DNA from: Maribellus comscasis
GTDB taxonomy: Bacteria > Bacteroidota > Bacteroidia > Bacteroidales > Prolixibacteraceae
Direction: 5' to 3'
DNA: 64,000 nucleotides
NCBI RefSeq assembly: GCF_009762775.1
Contig: NZ_CP046401.1
Coordinates: 5,220,001 to 5,284,000, forward strand
Numbering within the stretch: position 1 is the first letter of the stretch; every line of letters starts with the position of its first letter. Both the position numbers and the translations under genes were made by a program. The notes beneath the pieces were generated by a model. The model worked only from the letters and a program-made list of their open reading frames with translations, was not told the origin of the DNA and did not search any database. Positions 1-8,901 of this stretch are shown piece after piece.

Positions 1-142
1 CCGGCATTTGAAATTTTAGTCCCACTAAAAATTTATAATCTGTTACATAATTATTGCAGAATAATTAAATTAAAATTTGGCCTATATATGTGGGGTAGAT
101 TTAATTGTATAACATATAGAAACAAATAAAATCAGATCCAAA

Positions 143-1162
143 ATGACGGAGTATATCAGGACTATTTATTTATTGAAGAAATTTATTGCAAATACTTCTA
201 CGCCGGAGGAATTGAAAGAAACCGAGCAGTTGATTTCGGAGGGGATTGATGATGCAATCTGGATGGAAGTGCTTACAGAACATGAAAAAAGCTTCTCAAC
301 AAGACAAAAGATACCTGCTTCGCCTAAGGCTTCGGAAAGGCTTGAATGGATCAGGGCACAACTTTCAGGTACAGACAGGAACAATCGTAAAAGACATTTA
401 CCCTTTCGTTCCATTATCCCATGGGCAGCAACAATAGCTGCTACAGTACTCATTGCAGTCCTGTTTTATCCACAACTTGAACATTTTATGAAAAAAGAAA
501 ACCCTGCTGCGGTGATGCAGTTGGCTTCAGCCGGGAATCAATCTCAAATGGTCAACACCCCTGATGGATCGAAAATCTGGGTCAACAATAACAGTACGTT
601 AAAATATCCTTCTGAATTTTCAAGTGAACAAAGGGAAGTATTTTTAGAAGGTGAAGGTTTTTTTAATGTAAAAAAGAACCCGGACAAACCTTTTATTGTG
701 TATGCAGGAGAAATAAAAATAAAAGTATTGGGAACATCATTTGATGTCCAGTCCTATCAGGAAGATGATGAAGTAACCGTTACATTGGCAACCGGCAAGG
801 TCGAAATTGCATTTGGTTCGGGGCAATCCGGTCAAAATGCGGTATTATCGCCGGGGCAGCAGTTGGTTTATAATAAATGTTCGAACGAATTCATTATTAA
901 AAAAATTGATCCTTACGCAAGTTATGCCTGGAAAGATGGGCTCCTGGTATTTGATCAGCAACCGTTAGACAAGATAACCAAAACTTTGGAACGGTACTAC
1001 AACGTCTCGTTTGTATTTAAAAACGAACAACTGGCAAACAAGAAAGTTACCTTCCGTCAAAAAAATGAAGATATAACAAGCATTATGGAAATACTTTCTT
1101 TTACTGCCGGATTCTCCTATTCAGTTGATGGTAAAGAAATAATTATATCCGGTAAACAATGA
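143..1162 (+). CDS. FecR-family anti-sigma factor
   Basis: Inner-membrane anti-sigma factor that would hold an ECF sigma factor and release it when the outer-membrane transducer is loaded. The N-terminal cytoplasmic part (residues 1-85) is followed by one membrane segment (about 91-110), a FecR domain (about 135-228, with the conserved TPDGSKIWVNNNSTLKYP and EGEGFF-type stretches) and a C-terminal DUF4974/STN-like domain (about 268-338). The length of 339 aa is normal. The cognate sigma gene is not in the window and probably lies just upstream. The TonB-dependent receptor 130 bp downstream carries an STN domain, so the pair forms a cell-surface signalling unit. A weak -33/-7 pair (TTTG at 76, TAGATTTA at 96) precedes it, but with short spacing. 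Confidence 0.93.
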   Translation: MTEYIRTIYLLKKFIANTSTPEELKETEQLISEGIDDAIWMEVLTEHEKSFSTRQKIPASPKASERLEWIRAQLSGTDRNNRKRHLPFRSIIPWAATIAATVLIAVLFYPQLEHFMKKENPAAVMQLASAGNQSQMVNTPDGSKIWVNNNSTLKYPSEFSSEQREVFLEGEGFFNVKKNPDKPFIVYAGEIKIKVLGTSFDVQSYQEDDEVTVTLATGKVEIAFGSGQSGQNAVLSPGQQLVYNKCSNEFIIKKIDPYASYAWKDGLLVFDQQPLDKITKTLERYYNVSFVFKNEQLANKKVTFRQKNEDITSIMEILSFTAGFSYSVDGKEIIISGKQ

Positions 1163-1228
1163 TTAGAAACATACATTCTCAACCGCCTTAATACATGGTT
1201 TATCGCCACAGTAGATTTAATAAAAAAA

Positions 1229-1250
1229 GGCAGTAGCGCCAACTACTGCC
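1229..1250. repeat. Inverted repeat between fecR-like gene and TonB receptor
   Basis: Perfect 8-bp stem (GGCAGTAG / CTACTGCC) with a 6-nt loop, in the 129-bp gap before the receptor gene. It is not followed by a T run on the + strand, so it is more likely an mRNA processing or leader hairpin, or a weak attenuator, than a rho-independent terminator. A TAGATTTA -7-like box lies just upstream at 1212-1219. Confidence 0.4.
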
Positions 1251-1291
1251 AGGATAAAAGTTTTCTAACTCTTGATTAATATTAAAAAACT

Positions 1292-4200
1292 ATGTGTAAA
1301 AATACCAAAAATTATTTTTTACAGTGTGTTCTTCGTTTGTTAATAGTTACTGCAACAGGCTATTTAATTCCGGGTACGCTGATTGCGAATAATGCCAGGT
1401 CACAATCACTCCGTGAAATTACCGTTACCCTGGATTTTACCAATGATAAGCTAACCAACATATTCTGGGAAATAGAAGAACAAACATCATTACAATTTTC
1501 CTGGCCTGAAGAAATAGAATCTGTCAAGGGAATTTCGATCACCGCTAAGGCCAAAAGGCTGGATTTGGTGATGGATGAGCTTTCCGAAAAAGCTTCTTTT
1601 TCTTATAAACAAGTAAAGACTACGATTGCCATATCAAAAAACAGTGGACAAAATATCAAGGAAGAAAAAACGGTACAGCCTCCAGGTGGTATAAAAGGAA
1701 GTGTAAAAGATGCCGAAACCGGTGAAGTTTTGGTTGGTGCATCTATCGCGCTGGAAGGTACGACTGCAGGGACAATCACAAACATGAGCGGGAATTTTAC
1801 CCTTTCCGGTATTCCCCCCGGCACTTATACCATAGAAGTATCGTTTATCGGCTACCAGAAAAGGCGGTTTGAAAAAGTGAAAGTCACATCAGGGGAAATG
1901 TCCTTGATCGATGTAAAATTAAGCCCTGCTTCGGAAGATCTTGATGAAGTAAAAGTAACAGGAAGGGTCAATGTAAAAACCGCTCCCATACGGAATACCG
2001 ACGAGTTCAGCCTGCTCAGCACCATCCGCGCATCCGACTTGATGGTTGCAGGTATCTCAAGCGAGCAGATTGCCAAAAGCCTTGACCGTGATGCGTCCGA
2101 TGTCGTAAAACGGGCGCCCGGTGTATCCATGCAAAACAAATTTGTGCTAATACGCGGGATGGCGCCACGCTATATCAAAACCTATATCAACGGGATGCAA
2201 ATGCCCAGTTCCGAAAGTTTTCAGCGGGCATTTGCCTTCGATTTGATCCCTTCGGGGGTAATTGATGCTATTGAAATCTACCGGACACCGGCGCCGGAAC
2301 TTCCGGGAGGCTTTGGCGGAGGTATTATTAAAGTAAGCACTAAAAAGAGCCAGGTTGCCCGGAGATTCCAGTTCAACATTTCGGGCGATTATGATACAGA
2401 AACCGGTTTTACCGATCTGTATACCGGAAGTAATGATGCTTCAGACGATTGGATGGGCATGGGGGCTGACGATCGCGAATTCATTCCCCAGCTAAAAGAC
2501 CTCCCTTCGTACAATCTCTACCCCGCAGAAAGGCTGGAACAGCTAAAAACCATGATGCCGGCAAACAGGCTGGAGAAATCAAAACATAATCTAAACAGGA
2601 GCTTTGGATTTAACTACTATGATTCGTGGCTGATTGGCAATGTACGGATCAATAACCTCACTTCCCTGAATTATACATATAAACGGGAACTAAATACAAG
2701 GTACCGGTTTTATTATTCTAACCTTATAGACTATGACCATGACAGGATAGATGGAGGTATAGAACGATTGGACAGTATCTCTACGGAAAAAGTACGGCTA
2801 AATGCGTTGCAGTCTCTCCATGTTGAGATTAATGACAACCACCGGCTGGGCTTCGATTTTTTTGCCAACCGCAATGCTACCGATGCCAGTTCGATAGCTC
2901 CCCGGGCTACCTATGGAAGTGCTGCATACCGGTTGTCGGATTCCATCCCAAAGGACATCCAACTGGGTTTCACTTACAAAGTTAATGATCTATATTCCGG
3001 ACAATTTTCAGGGAGCCATCAATTAGGGAAACACAGCATCGATTGGAACTACGGACGCAGTTATTTCAAATCGTTTGTGCCCGATCAGGAAATATTTGAT
3101 TTTCAATATATGGACTATCCATCTCACCAGGGTTTGTATCAGGTTCGATTTCCCTCAACACAAAGCGGTGGCAACTCCCGTTCGTCCTATACCATTGAAG
3201 AAAAAGGCGAACACGCTTCACTTAATTACGTGTTTGAACTGAATACCAACAGCACGCTGAAAGCCGGGGGTGCTTATACAGACCAGGTACGCACATCGAG
3301 CTCATCAGACTACTACTGGATATCGCATTTAAATGACGGAGCTCAGCCTTATATGCATGTTCCCAGTCCGTGGCTGAACCTGGATGAGTTGTTTGGCCCT
3401 GATCTTTATAATACGGAAGACGAGGCGGTAAAAGATTTTGTATACGACGCAACCGACAATAATTACCGTTACGAGAACCGGATATGGGCGGGCTACCTGG
3501 GATGGAAACAGAGTCTCTTTAAGAAGAAGATAGACATTTATGGGGGGGTGCGCTACGAGTATGAATTTGCACAGCTATACGATAAAAACGGGGATGCGGT
3601 GACCGAAGAAAGGACACCTATGGGAAACGAAATCATTGTTCTAGATCTTGAAGGTCCTTATCTCAACTATTGGTTGCCCAGCTTATATGCGACTTGGAAC
3701 ATCGCTGAAAACCAAAGACTAAGGGCTGGCTACGGCAAAACTCTCGACCGGGCTTTTGCCCGGGAGCGTTCGCTGGATTTATATGTATCGGTTGAAGAGG
3801 GGAAAATATATACCGGCAATAAGGTGTTAAGAAATGCCAGTCTGGATAATGCAGATTTACGTTGGGAGTTTTATCCTTCCGAAAGTGAGTTTTTGGCTGC
3901 TGGCCTTTTTTATAAACACATTAAAAACCCGATTGAAAATTTTGAGTGGGAATCGGAAAGAGCCACATATGCATTGGCTGTAAACTATAAAAAGGCCGAT
4001 TTGTACGGAGCTGAAATAGAAATCCGCAAGAATTTTGGCTTCATACCTGTAACCTGGTCCGACCGATTTTCACTGATCGCTAACATATCCTATACCTATA
4101 CTGAAATAGAGAACTCTTTTTTCTCAAAAGGGAGCTTGGTTTGGACAGATCCCAAAGAAAGTAACAGGCCCCTAACCGGCACTACTCCTTTTTTGGTCAA

Positions 4201-4558
4201 TGCCAATTTGTATTATACTGATCCCAAATACAAAACACAGCTATCCCTTAATTACAATTACACCAGCCAGACGCTTCTTGCCACCGGCGATACCGAGTTT
4301 GGGTATTTGTACCAGGATGCGTATGACCTGATGGATATTACCATCATCCAGCCTATGGGAAAGAACTTCACCCTAAAGACTGGGGTTAAAAACCTGTTTA
4401 AAAAAGACATTACCGGCTGGCGCGACAGGGATTTTGACGGGAAAAAACGGCCAGACGTGCTTTCCAATAACGGACAAAAACCGGTTTATGACATCGAAAA
4501 TGCCATGCGCGATAATACCATCCGTCTAATCTACCTCGGAATAAGCGCTACATTTTAA
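1292..4558 (+). CDS. TonB-dependent outer-membrane receptor with STN signalling domain
   Basis: Energised outer-membrane importer of 1088 aa. Visible order: signal peptide (about 1-38), STN domain (about 50-115) that contacts the FecR partner, carboxypeptidase-regulatory-like domain (about 133-215), plug (about 245-355, containing VLIRGMAPRYIKTYINGMQM and a Gly-rich GGFGGGIIKVST stretch) and a beta barrel ending in an aromatic residue (GISATF). It follows the fecR-like gene and precedes a surface lipoprotein, so the three probably form one uptake locus. No SusD homologue is present, which argues against a standard glycan-uptake pair. Substrate unknown; iron chelates, other small ligands or peptides are all possible. 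Confidence 0.93.
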   Translation: MCKNTKNYFLQCVLRLLIVTATGYLIPGTLIANNARSQSLREITVTLDFTNDKLTNIFWEIEEQTSLQFSWPEEIESVKGISITAKAKRLDLVMDELSEKASFSYKQVKTTIAISKNSGQNIKEEKTVQPPGGIKGSVKDAETGEVLVGASIALEGTTAGTITNMSGNFTLSGIPPGTYTIEVSFIGYQKRRFEKVKVTSGEMSLIDVKLSPASEDLDEVKVTGRVNVKTAPIRNTDEFSLLSTIRASDLMVAGISSEQIAKSLDRDASDVVKRAPGVSMQNKFVLIRGMAPRYIKTYINGMQMPSSESFQRAFAFDLIPSGVIDAIEIYRTPAPELPGGFGGGIIKVSTKKSQVARRFQFNISGDYDTETGFTDLYTGSNDASDDWMGMGADDREFIPQLKDLPSYNLYPAERLEQLKTMMPANRLEKSKHNLNRSFGFNYYDSWLIGNVRINNLTSLNYTYKRELNTRYRFYYSNLIDYDHDRIDGGIERLDSISTEKVRLNALQSLHVEINDNHRLGFDFFANRNATDASSIAPRATYGSAAYRLSDSIPKDIQLGFTYKVNDLYSGQFSGSHQLGKHSIDWNYGRSYFKSFVPDQEIFDFQYMDYPSHQGLYQVRFPSTQSGGNSRSSYTIEEKGEHASLNYVFELNTNSTLKAGGAYTDQVRTSSSSDYYWISHLNDGAQPYMHVPSPWLNLDELFGPDLYNTEDEAVKDFVYDATDNNYRYENRIWAGYLGWKQSLFKKKIDIYGGVRYEYEFAQLYDKNGDAVTEERTPMGNEIIVLDLEGPYLNYWLPSLYATWNIAENQRLRAGYGKTLDRAFARERSLDLYVSVEEGKIYTGNKVLRNASLDNADLRWEFYPSESEFLAAGLFYKHIKNPIENFEWESERATYALAVNYKKADLYGAEIEIRKNFGFIPVTWSDRFSLIANISYTYTEIENSFFSKGSLVWTDPKESNRPLTGTTPFLVNANLYYTDPKYKTQLSLNYNYTSQTLLATGDTEFGYLYQDAYDLMDITIIQPMGKNFTLKTGVKNLFKKDITGWRDRDFDGKKRPDVLSNNGQKPVYDIENAMRDNTIRLIYLGISATF

Positions 4559-4635
4559 CTTTCTGACTAAAATTATCTTCAAATAAATGGAGTGATTATA
4601 CAAAAACAATAAAAAAGTTTCAACAATAAATTTAA

Positions 4636-6108
4636 ATGAAAATGAAAAAATTGAATGACATCAGTATGAAAGTATTTGCTCTCGTCTTACTGGCAGGTAC
4701 CCTATTTATCTCGTGTAGTAAAGACGACGACCCTGTTGATACTACCCCGCAGTTAACTGTAACCTCGTTTAGTCCTGCTACGGCAAGGGAAAACGACACC
4801 GTAACGATTACGGGAACCGGGTTTAATGCTACTAATTATACCCTGAACATGGTTAAATTTACCACCAATCGTTCTGCAATAGTAACCTCTGCAACAGAGA
4901 CTGAACTAAAAGTGTTGGCACCCGATTGTAACAACGGCCCCATAACGGTAACTGTTGGGGAACAATCGGTAACTACTACACAGAATTTTACATTCAATAC
5001 AGATCTACCCGACCCCAAATTATTAAGTGTGGTGCCGGAATCGGGTTATGTGGGTTCGGAGGTTAACATTACTGGAGAAAATTTTGGTGCAGATATTTCT
5101 GCAATCACCGTTTATTTTAACGATGTTGAGGCAACAGAACCTGAACTTGGGGGGGCATCAAACAATACAATTAATGTAAATGTTCCCGAAGGATTGGAGC
5201 CGGGAGAAGTAACCATCAAAGTGGTTCGTGGTGGATACGAATCAAATACATGGACATATACGGTATTGGAAATCCCTACCAGTGTTAAGATTGTTTATTG
5301 GACATCTGCTGACGGAATTTATAAAGGAGAAATAAATAGCGATAGGGTTGACATCTCTCAATTATATTCATCTATTGATCCACAAGGGATTGAAGTGGAT
5401 ACAGAAGGGGGATATATCTATTGGGGTAATCCTTCAGGAAAGATATTAAGAGCTGCTATCGGTGGTACAGGAGAGATACAAACCTTATATGATGGAGTTG
5501 GCTATGTTGTTGATATTGCCGTTGATAGATCCTTAGATAAGATATTTATATTGTGTTATGATGCTGAAACCTATGCATACGAATGGATTAAGAGTGCAGC
5601 CTTGGATGGTGGTTCAATAGAAACACTATATACCTTGGATCAGAGTATTGAAGAGACATGGGTGTGGTCAATTAAAATATTACAAGACGATATTTACTGG
5701 ACAGAAGAGAATTCTAAGCACGTTATGAAGGGATCTGTAAATGGTTCTTCAGAAGCTGTTGTCTTATTTGATGCAGATGATGGACTTAACGACCCTAAAG
5801 GTATTGCTATTGATGAAGAAAACAATAAAATATATATCGTTGACACTAATAATTCAATAGGAACTATTTTTTCAGGAAGTCTCAATGGAGGTGATTTAAC
5901 CACTTTCGTTGAAGCAGATAGTGAGAACCTCATAAACCCTAACGATGCAGAGATTGATTTGGAGAACAATTATCTCTTTTGGATGAATAATACCAATAGT
6001 TCCACTGACGGGAAGGTCATGCGTGTTACACTGGATGGTTCAAACGTGATGGAACCTTTATTTGGAGAAATTGATAAGCCTTTCTTTTTCGATTTGGATA
6101 TTCATTAA
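4636..6108 (+). CDS. IPT/TIG and beta-propeller surface lipoprotein
   Basis: 490-aa lipoprotein. The N-terminus ends in a lipobox with Cys about residue 27 (LFISCSKDDD), the acidic residues after Cys being usual for Bacteroidota surface lipoproteins. Two IPT/TIG immunoglobulin-like domains follow (about 40-118 and 127-215). The C-terminal half (about 218-490) has repeats with a YW/IYW pattern (IYWGNPSGK, IYWTEENSK, IYIVDTNN, LFWMNNTN) like the YWTD propeller of LDL-receptor class B proteins. It sits 77 bp after the receptor and takes the place a SusD would occupy, so it is probably the receptor's surface ligand-binding partner. That role is inferred from position. Confidence 0.85.
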   Translation: MKMKKLNDISMKVFALVLLAGTLFISCSKDDDPVDTTPQLTVTSFSPATARENDTVTITGTGFNATNYTLNMVKFTTNRSAIVTSATETELKVLAPDCNNGPITVTVGEQSVTTTQNFTFNTDLPDPKLLSVVPESGYVGSEVNITGENFGADISAITVYFNDVEATEPELGGASNNTINVNVPEGLEPGEVTIKVVRGGYESNTWTYTVLEIPTSVKIVYWTSADGIYKGEINSDRVDISQLYSSIDPQGIEVDTEGGYIYWGNPSGKILRAAIGGTGEIQTLYDGVGYVVDIAVDRSLDKIFILCYDAETYAYEWIKSAALDGGSIETLYTLDQSIEETWVWSIKILQDDIYWTEENSKHVMKGSVNGSSEAVVLFDADDGLNDPKGIAIDEENNKIYIVDTNNSIGTIFSGSLNGGDLTTFVEADSENLINPNDAEIDLENNYLFWMNNTNSSTDGKVMRVTLDGSNVMEPLFGEIDKPFFFDLDIH

Positions 6109-6254
6109 TTACACTATGTTGGAGAACGGATGACATTGCTTACATCGGTGCCATCAATAGTCTCTAGTAGGAGTATCTTCTACTTTTGTTCAAGAATAAA
6201 TATGGAATATTAAAATCAACGGAGGGGATAAAAATTAGACCAAAGAAGGATATT

Positions 6255-6434
6255 ATGAAGAAAAAAGCTATCACAAAAACCCTATTCTTCTTTTTATCGC
6301 TTTTCTGCGGGGTCTGGATAACAATTTACTTTTTCATTTTACTATCCATATATGTTATAATATTATTTCCATACCTGTTTTACCATAGTGTTAATGAGTT
6401 AGTATCTACGAAACAGTTTAGTTTGGAATTATAA
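6255..6434 (+). CDS. Small hydrophobic membrane protein, unknown
   Basis: 59-aa protein with two likely membrane segments (about 8-25 and 28-45). I start it at ATG 6255 because an AAGAAGGA ribosome-binding sequence lies 5 nt upstream. A longer frame opening with TTG at 6186 has no such support. No family recognised. It lies between the uptake operon and the conjugative element and ends before a hairpin that may mark the boundary. Confidence 0.45.
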   Translation: MKKKAITKTLFFFLSLFCGVWITIYFFILLSIYVIILFPYLFYHSVNELVSTKQFSLEL

Positions 6435-6543
6435 ACAGGAACGGGATTAACAAACTAAGAACAAAATTTGGGATTTATCCCTTTTTACAACTTCTTTTAT
6501 TGGTTAAATATAAAAAGGATTTAGAATAAAGAGATGTTTTTTA

Positions 6544-6611
6544 AAGGCCGGGGTTTGAACTTAATTGATTGATTGATTGTGAAAACTAATTATAGCAATT
6601 TCCCCGGCCTT
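6544..6611 (+). terminator. Long-loop hairpin followed by T-rich run
   Basis: AAGGCCGGGG at 6544-6553 pairs perfectly with CCCCGGCCTT at 6602-6611, followed by CTTTTTTTATT. The 48-nt loop contains three tandem TTGA units. The arms and T run fit a terminator, but the loop is unusually long. It sits at the left edge of the conjugative element, so a structural role at the junction is also possible. Confidence 0.5.
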
Positions 6612-6710
6612 CTTTTTTTATTATACCTGTTGCTGCTGGAAAAAGGCATGGAAATAATGCCCAACGGGAAAATCTTATTGGGAGTAAAATAAAAAAGATG
6701 AATAATCGAA

Positions 6711-6950
6711 ATGGGAGCACTAAGTGAAGCAGATCACAATTGGTTTATTGAACGTATGGAAGAGGGGGCATCAGTTGAACAAATGGAATTGGTGGAGGAA
6801 GATTTAGGGCATTTAAAGCAATTGTATACCAGCTACCGTAACGGGTTGAAACAGCTTCACCAAATTGCTCAGAAATATGAAACAACCCGCCGGAACATTA
6901 AGGTAAAATTACGGCTTCAGCAAAAGGCTGCCCGGCAGGAAAACCTGTAG
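6711..6950 (+). CDS. Small acidic/helical protein, left end of conjugative element
   Basis: 79-aa protein with a predicted all-helical, charged sequence. The N-terminal half is acidic (MEEGASVEQMELVEEDLG) and the C-terminal half basic (KVKLRLQQKAARQ). No family recognised. It lies 42 bp upstream of rteC in the same direction and is likely a passenger of the same transcript. Confidence 0.55.
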   Translation: MGALSEADHNWFIERMEEGASVEQMELVEEDLGHLKQLYTSYRNGLKQLHQIAQKYETTRRNIKVKLRLQQKAARQENL

Positions 6951-6992
6951 GCTAATTACCTGCAATGACCAATAGATAAAATTCGTGTTATT

Positions 6993-7889
6993 GTGGAGTT
7001 TATTAAAGCGGAACATATCGTAGAACAATTAAAAAACAATTTGCAAAAAACAGACGGTGAACAGGACGATGAGATTTTAAAAACGGAAAGGGCAGTTGGG
7101 ATTTGTTCGGCAGCGCTGTTGGAATTACGTGAATATGTTAATCATTCAAACTTTAAAAACAAGGGGGAAGAAATCCATTTTTTTAAAGTGACAAAACCTT
7201 TTGTGCTCGGGGAATACCTTTATTACAGCAAACTCTGGGAAATTTTGATCAGGCAGCCGGTAACCTCCGTAAAAAGAAGGAAAAAATATTTGAAACAAAT
7301 GATTAGCAGGGTACAGGATTTTTTTAATGATAACCCGGAATTTTACCTCTATTACCGCAGCGGTTCAACACACATGGACGATAAATATTTTGTCCGTGGA
7401 GGAATCAGTTGTACCCTGAGCTGCCAGCATTTTATTTTTGACCCGTATTTTTCAACAAATTACGATTACACGCTGGCTGCCATCAAAGCCAATGAAAAAA
7501 TTGCAGCATATTGTAATGCCCAAATCAATCGGTTAAAACCAAGGGGCAATTCCCTGTCCATCCGTACCGATATGTTTTGGAGCCTGAAGAAACGGGCATT
7601 GATGCAAATCATTTACGGCATTTACTATACAGAAGCAGTCAATAACGGGGACATCCATATTAATGAGTTGGTCAGCGGTTTTGAATCCCTGTTTAATGTG
7701 AAGTTATTCGGGTTTTACCATACTTTCTATGAAATTGTCCAATGTAAAAAACAACCGTTCTGGTACCTGGACTTAATGAAAGAGACTTTGCTCAGGCGGG
7801 CCGAAGAGTCGGACGAGAACAAGAGAAGAAAAAAAGGAACAACCGGTATAAAAACCGGGACAGGTAAACGAAATGAGAATAATTTTTAA
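6993..7889 (+). CDS. rteC: RteC-family excision regulator
   Basis: 298 aa, recognisable as RteC by the conserved block around residues 108-135 (VQDFFNDNPEFYLYYRSG, then DDKYFVRG). In CTnDOT, RteC activates the excision operon. The reading frame opens at GTG 6993; an upstream in-frame stop at 6966 leaves no ATG option before the conserved region, so GTG is chosen. The usual upstream partners RteA/RteB and a tetQ gene are absent. The Lys/Arg-rich tail (residues 270-298) may be disordered. Immediately downstream comes a structured leader and the excisionase-type genes it may control. Confidence 0.85.
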   Translation: MEFIKAEHIVEQLKNNLQKTDGEQDDEILKTERAVGICSAALLELREYVNHSNFKNKGEEIHFFKVTKPFVLGEYLYYSKLWEILIRQPVTSVKRRKKYLKQMISRVQDFFNDNPEFYLYYRSGSTHMDDKYFVRGGISCTLSCQHFIFDPYFSTNYDYTLAAIKANEKIAAYCNAQINRLKPRGNSLSIRTDMFWSLKKRALMQIIYGIYYTEAVNNGDIHINELVSGFESLFNVKLFGFYHTFYEIVQCKKQPFWYLDLMKETLLRRAEESDENKRRKKGTTGIKTGTGKRNENNF

Positions 7890-8003
7890 AATAAAAACCG
7901 GAATAAAATTACAGAGCAATTATTGTAAAAGTTTAAATACAAATTACTGTTATCATGAAAAGATAAATGAAATAAAAATACAAACGCGTTAGCTTAAATT
8001 CTT

Positions 8004-8143
8004 GTACCGGAAAATCGTCAAATTTATACACATCACAGGAATCTAAACAGGACGCCTGCGCTATAGCGTGGGCCGGGTTTGCCTGTGATGTAGGTGTTTG
8101 ACGATACCTCCGGTACGGTGTTTCCCGGTTCCACGCTTTTTTT
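8004..8143 (+). promoter_or_regulatory. Attenuator-like RNA: two mutually exclusive stems and a T tract
   Basis: Stem 1 pairs 8004-8010 (GTACCGG) with 8110-8116, 8014-8022 (ATCGTCAAA) with 8097-8105, and 8030-8039 (ACATCACAGG) with 8082-8091: 26 bp in three blocks separated by small internal loops. Stem 2 pairs 8066-8071 (GCGTGG) with 8131-8136 and 8073-8077 (CCGGG) with 8124-8128, directly followed by seven T (8137-8143). The 3' arm of stem 1 lies inside the loop of stem 2, so the two compete. That is the layout of a transcription attenuator upstream of the 8166 gene. A nested 10-bp palindrome CGCTATAGCG lies at 8059-8068. Confidence 0.6.
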
Positions 8144-8165
8144 GTAATCCTGAGATATTTTACCA

Positions 8166-8438
8166 ATGAATAAATATTTGACAGCCAAGAATATTGAAAA
8201 TGCCGATTTAATAGCAACCTTTCAGCGTTGTCCTTTTGGTGACGCGACAGAAGATTGCCCGTTTATTCTTTATCACCGGTTGAATGACCCGGAGGAACAA
8301 ATCAGGATAATAAATACACTCCCGGAAGAGAAACTCCGGGAACTTCGTTCCCTGCATCGGGAGTGCATTGCCTTACGGCGAAACCAAATGAAACTAAACA
8401 AGGCCAATTCCAATGAATTTTTTAGTAAAACTTCCTGA
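8166..8438 (+). CDS. Small conserved-type ICE protein, unknown
   Basis: 90-aa soluble protein with two cysteines in an RCPFG...DCPF arrangement (residues about 20-32) and a helical, charged C-terminal half. No function recognised. It starts 23 nt after the T tract of the attenuator-like leader, so its expression is probably conditional. It is followed by a 10-bp inverted repeat and then by the palindrome that precedes the excisionase-type gene. Confidence 0.6.
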   Translation: MNKYLTAKNIENADLIATFQRCPFGDATEDCPFILYHRLNDPEEQIRIINTLPEEKLRELRSLHRECIALRRNQMKLNKANSNEFFSKTS

Positions 8439-8466
8439 TTGTTTTTATTTGTAAAAACAGACCAGA

Positions 8467-8488
8467 AAACTTCTTGTGCAAGAAGTTT
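8467..8488. repeat. 10-bp inverted repeat
   Basis: AAACTTCTTG at 8467-8476 and CAAGAAGTTT at 8479-8488 with a 2-nt centre. There is no T run after it, so an operator or cruciform is as likely as a terminator. Confidence 0.4.
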
Positions 8489-8518
8489 AAAATCAGATTA
8501 TTACAAATAAATTGATTT

Positions 8519-8545
8519 AAAAAATACCACACTGTGGTATTTTTT
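8519..8545. promoter_or_regulatory. Palindrome upstream of excisionase-type gene (candidate operator/terminator)
   Basis: Perfect 13-bp inverted repeat around one central base; the core is ACCACA-C-TGTGGT, flanked by A6/T6. The same 13-nt core with a G centre recurs at 12243-12255 upstream of the tra operon. The A/T flanks also make this copy a passable intrinsic terminator for the upstream gene. It lies about 60-85 bp ahead of the 8605 start. Confidence 0.5.
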
Positions 8546-8604
8546 GTTATCGGGAAACCCAATTTTGGCAAAACTCAAATTGTATCATTTAAAAACAAAA
8601 TGTT

Positions 8605-8901
8605 ATGCCAACAGAAATTGTAACCACCGATGATTTAAGGGAATTTAAAATCGAATTGCTCAAGGAATTCAAACAATTGCTGGCTGCCCACCATGGCCAA
8701 CCGTTCAAAAAATGGTTAAAATCATGGGAAGTAAGGGAACTCTTGAATATTTCCCCTGGTACGCTCCAAAACCTCCGTATCAACGGTACCCTGCCATTTA
8801 CCAAAGTAGGCGGGGTCATTTTTTACGACAGTGAAGATATCCGGAAAATGATGAAGGAAAACCTGGTGCAAAACCGTTTTGAGTTTCGCCGTGGCAGATG
8901 A
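8605..8901 (+). CDS. Helix-turn-helix (excisionase/MerR-like) protein
   Basis: 98-aa DNA-binding protein of the HTH_17 type common in Bacteroidota conjugative transposons. After a helical leader (1-40) comes WLKSWEVRELLNISPGTLQNLR (residues about 43-64), the helix-turn-helix, and then a wing with VGGVIFYDSEDIRKMM. Such proteins act as excisionases or as regulators of excision and transfer. The stop overlaps the next start (ATGA-type), so the two are translationally coupled. The palindrome at 8519-8545 is the natural candidate operator. Confidence 0.8.
   Translation: MPTEIVTTDDLREFKIELLKEFKQLLAAHHGQPFKKWLKSWEVRELLNISPGTLQNLRINGTLPFTKVGGVIFYDSEDIRKMMKENLVQNRFEFRRGR

Noticed and set aside
1292..6108. 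SusC/SusD polysaccharide utilization locus
   Set aside because: No SusD homologue or glycan-active enzymes accompany the receptor.
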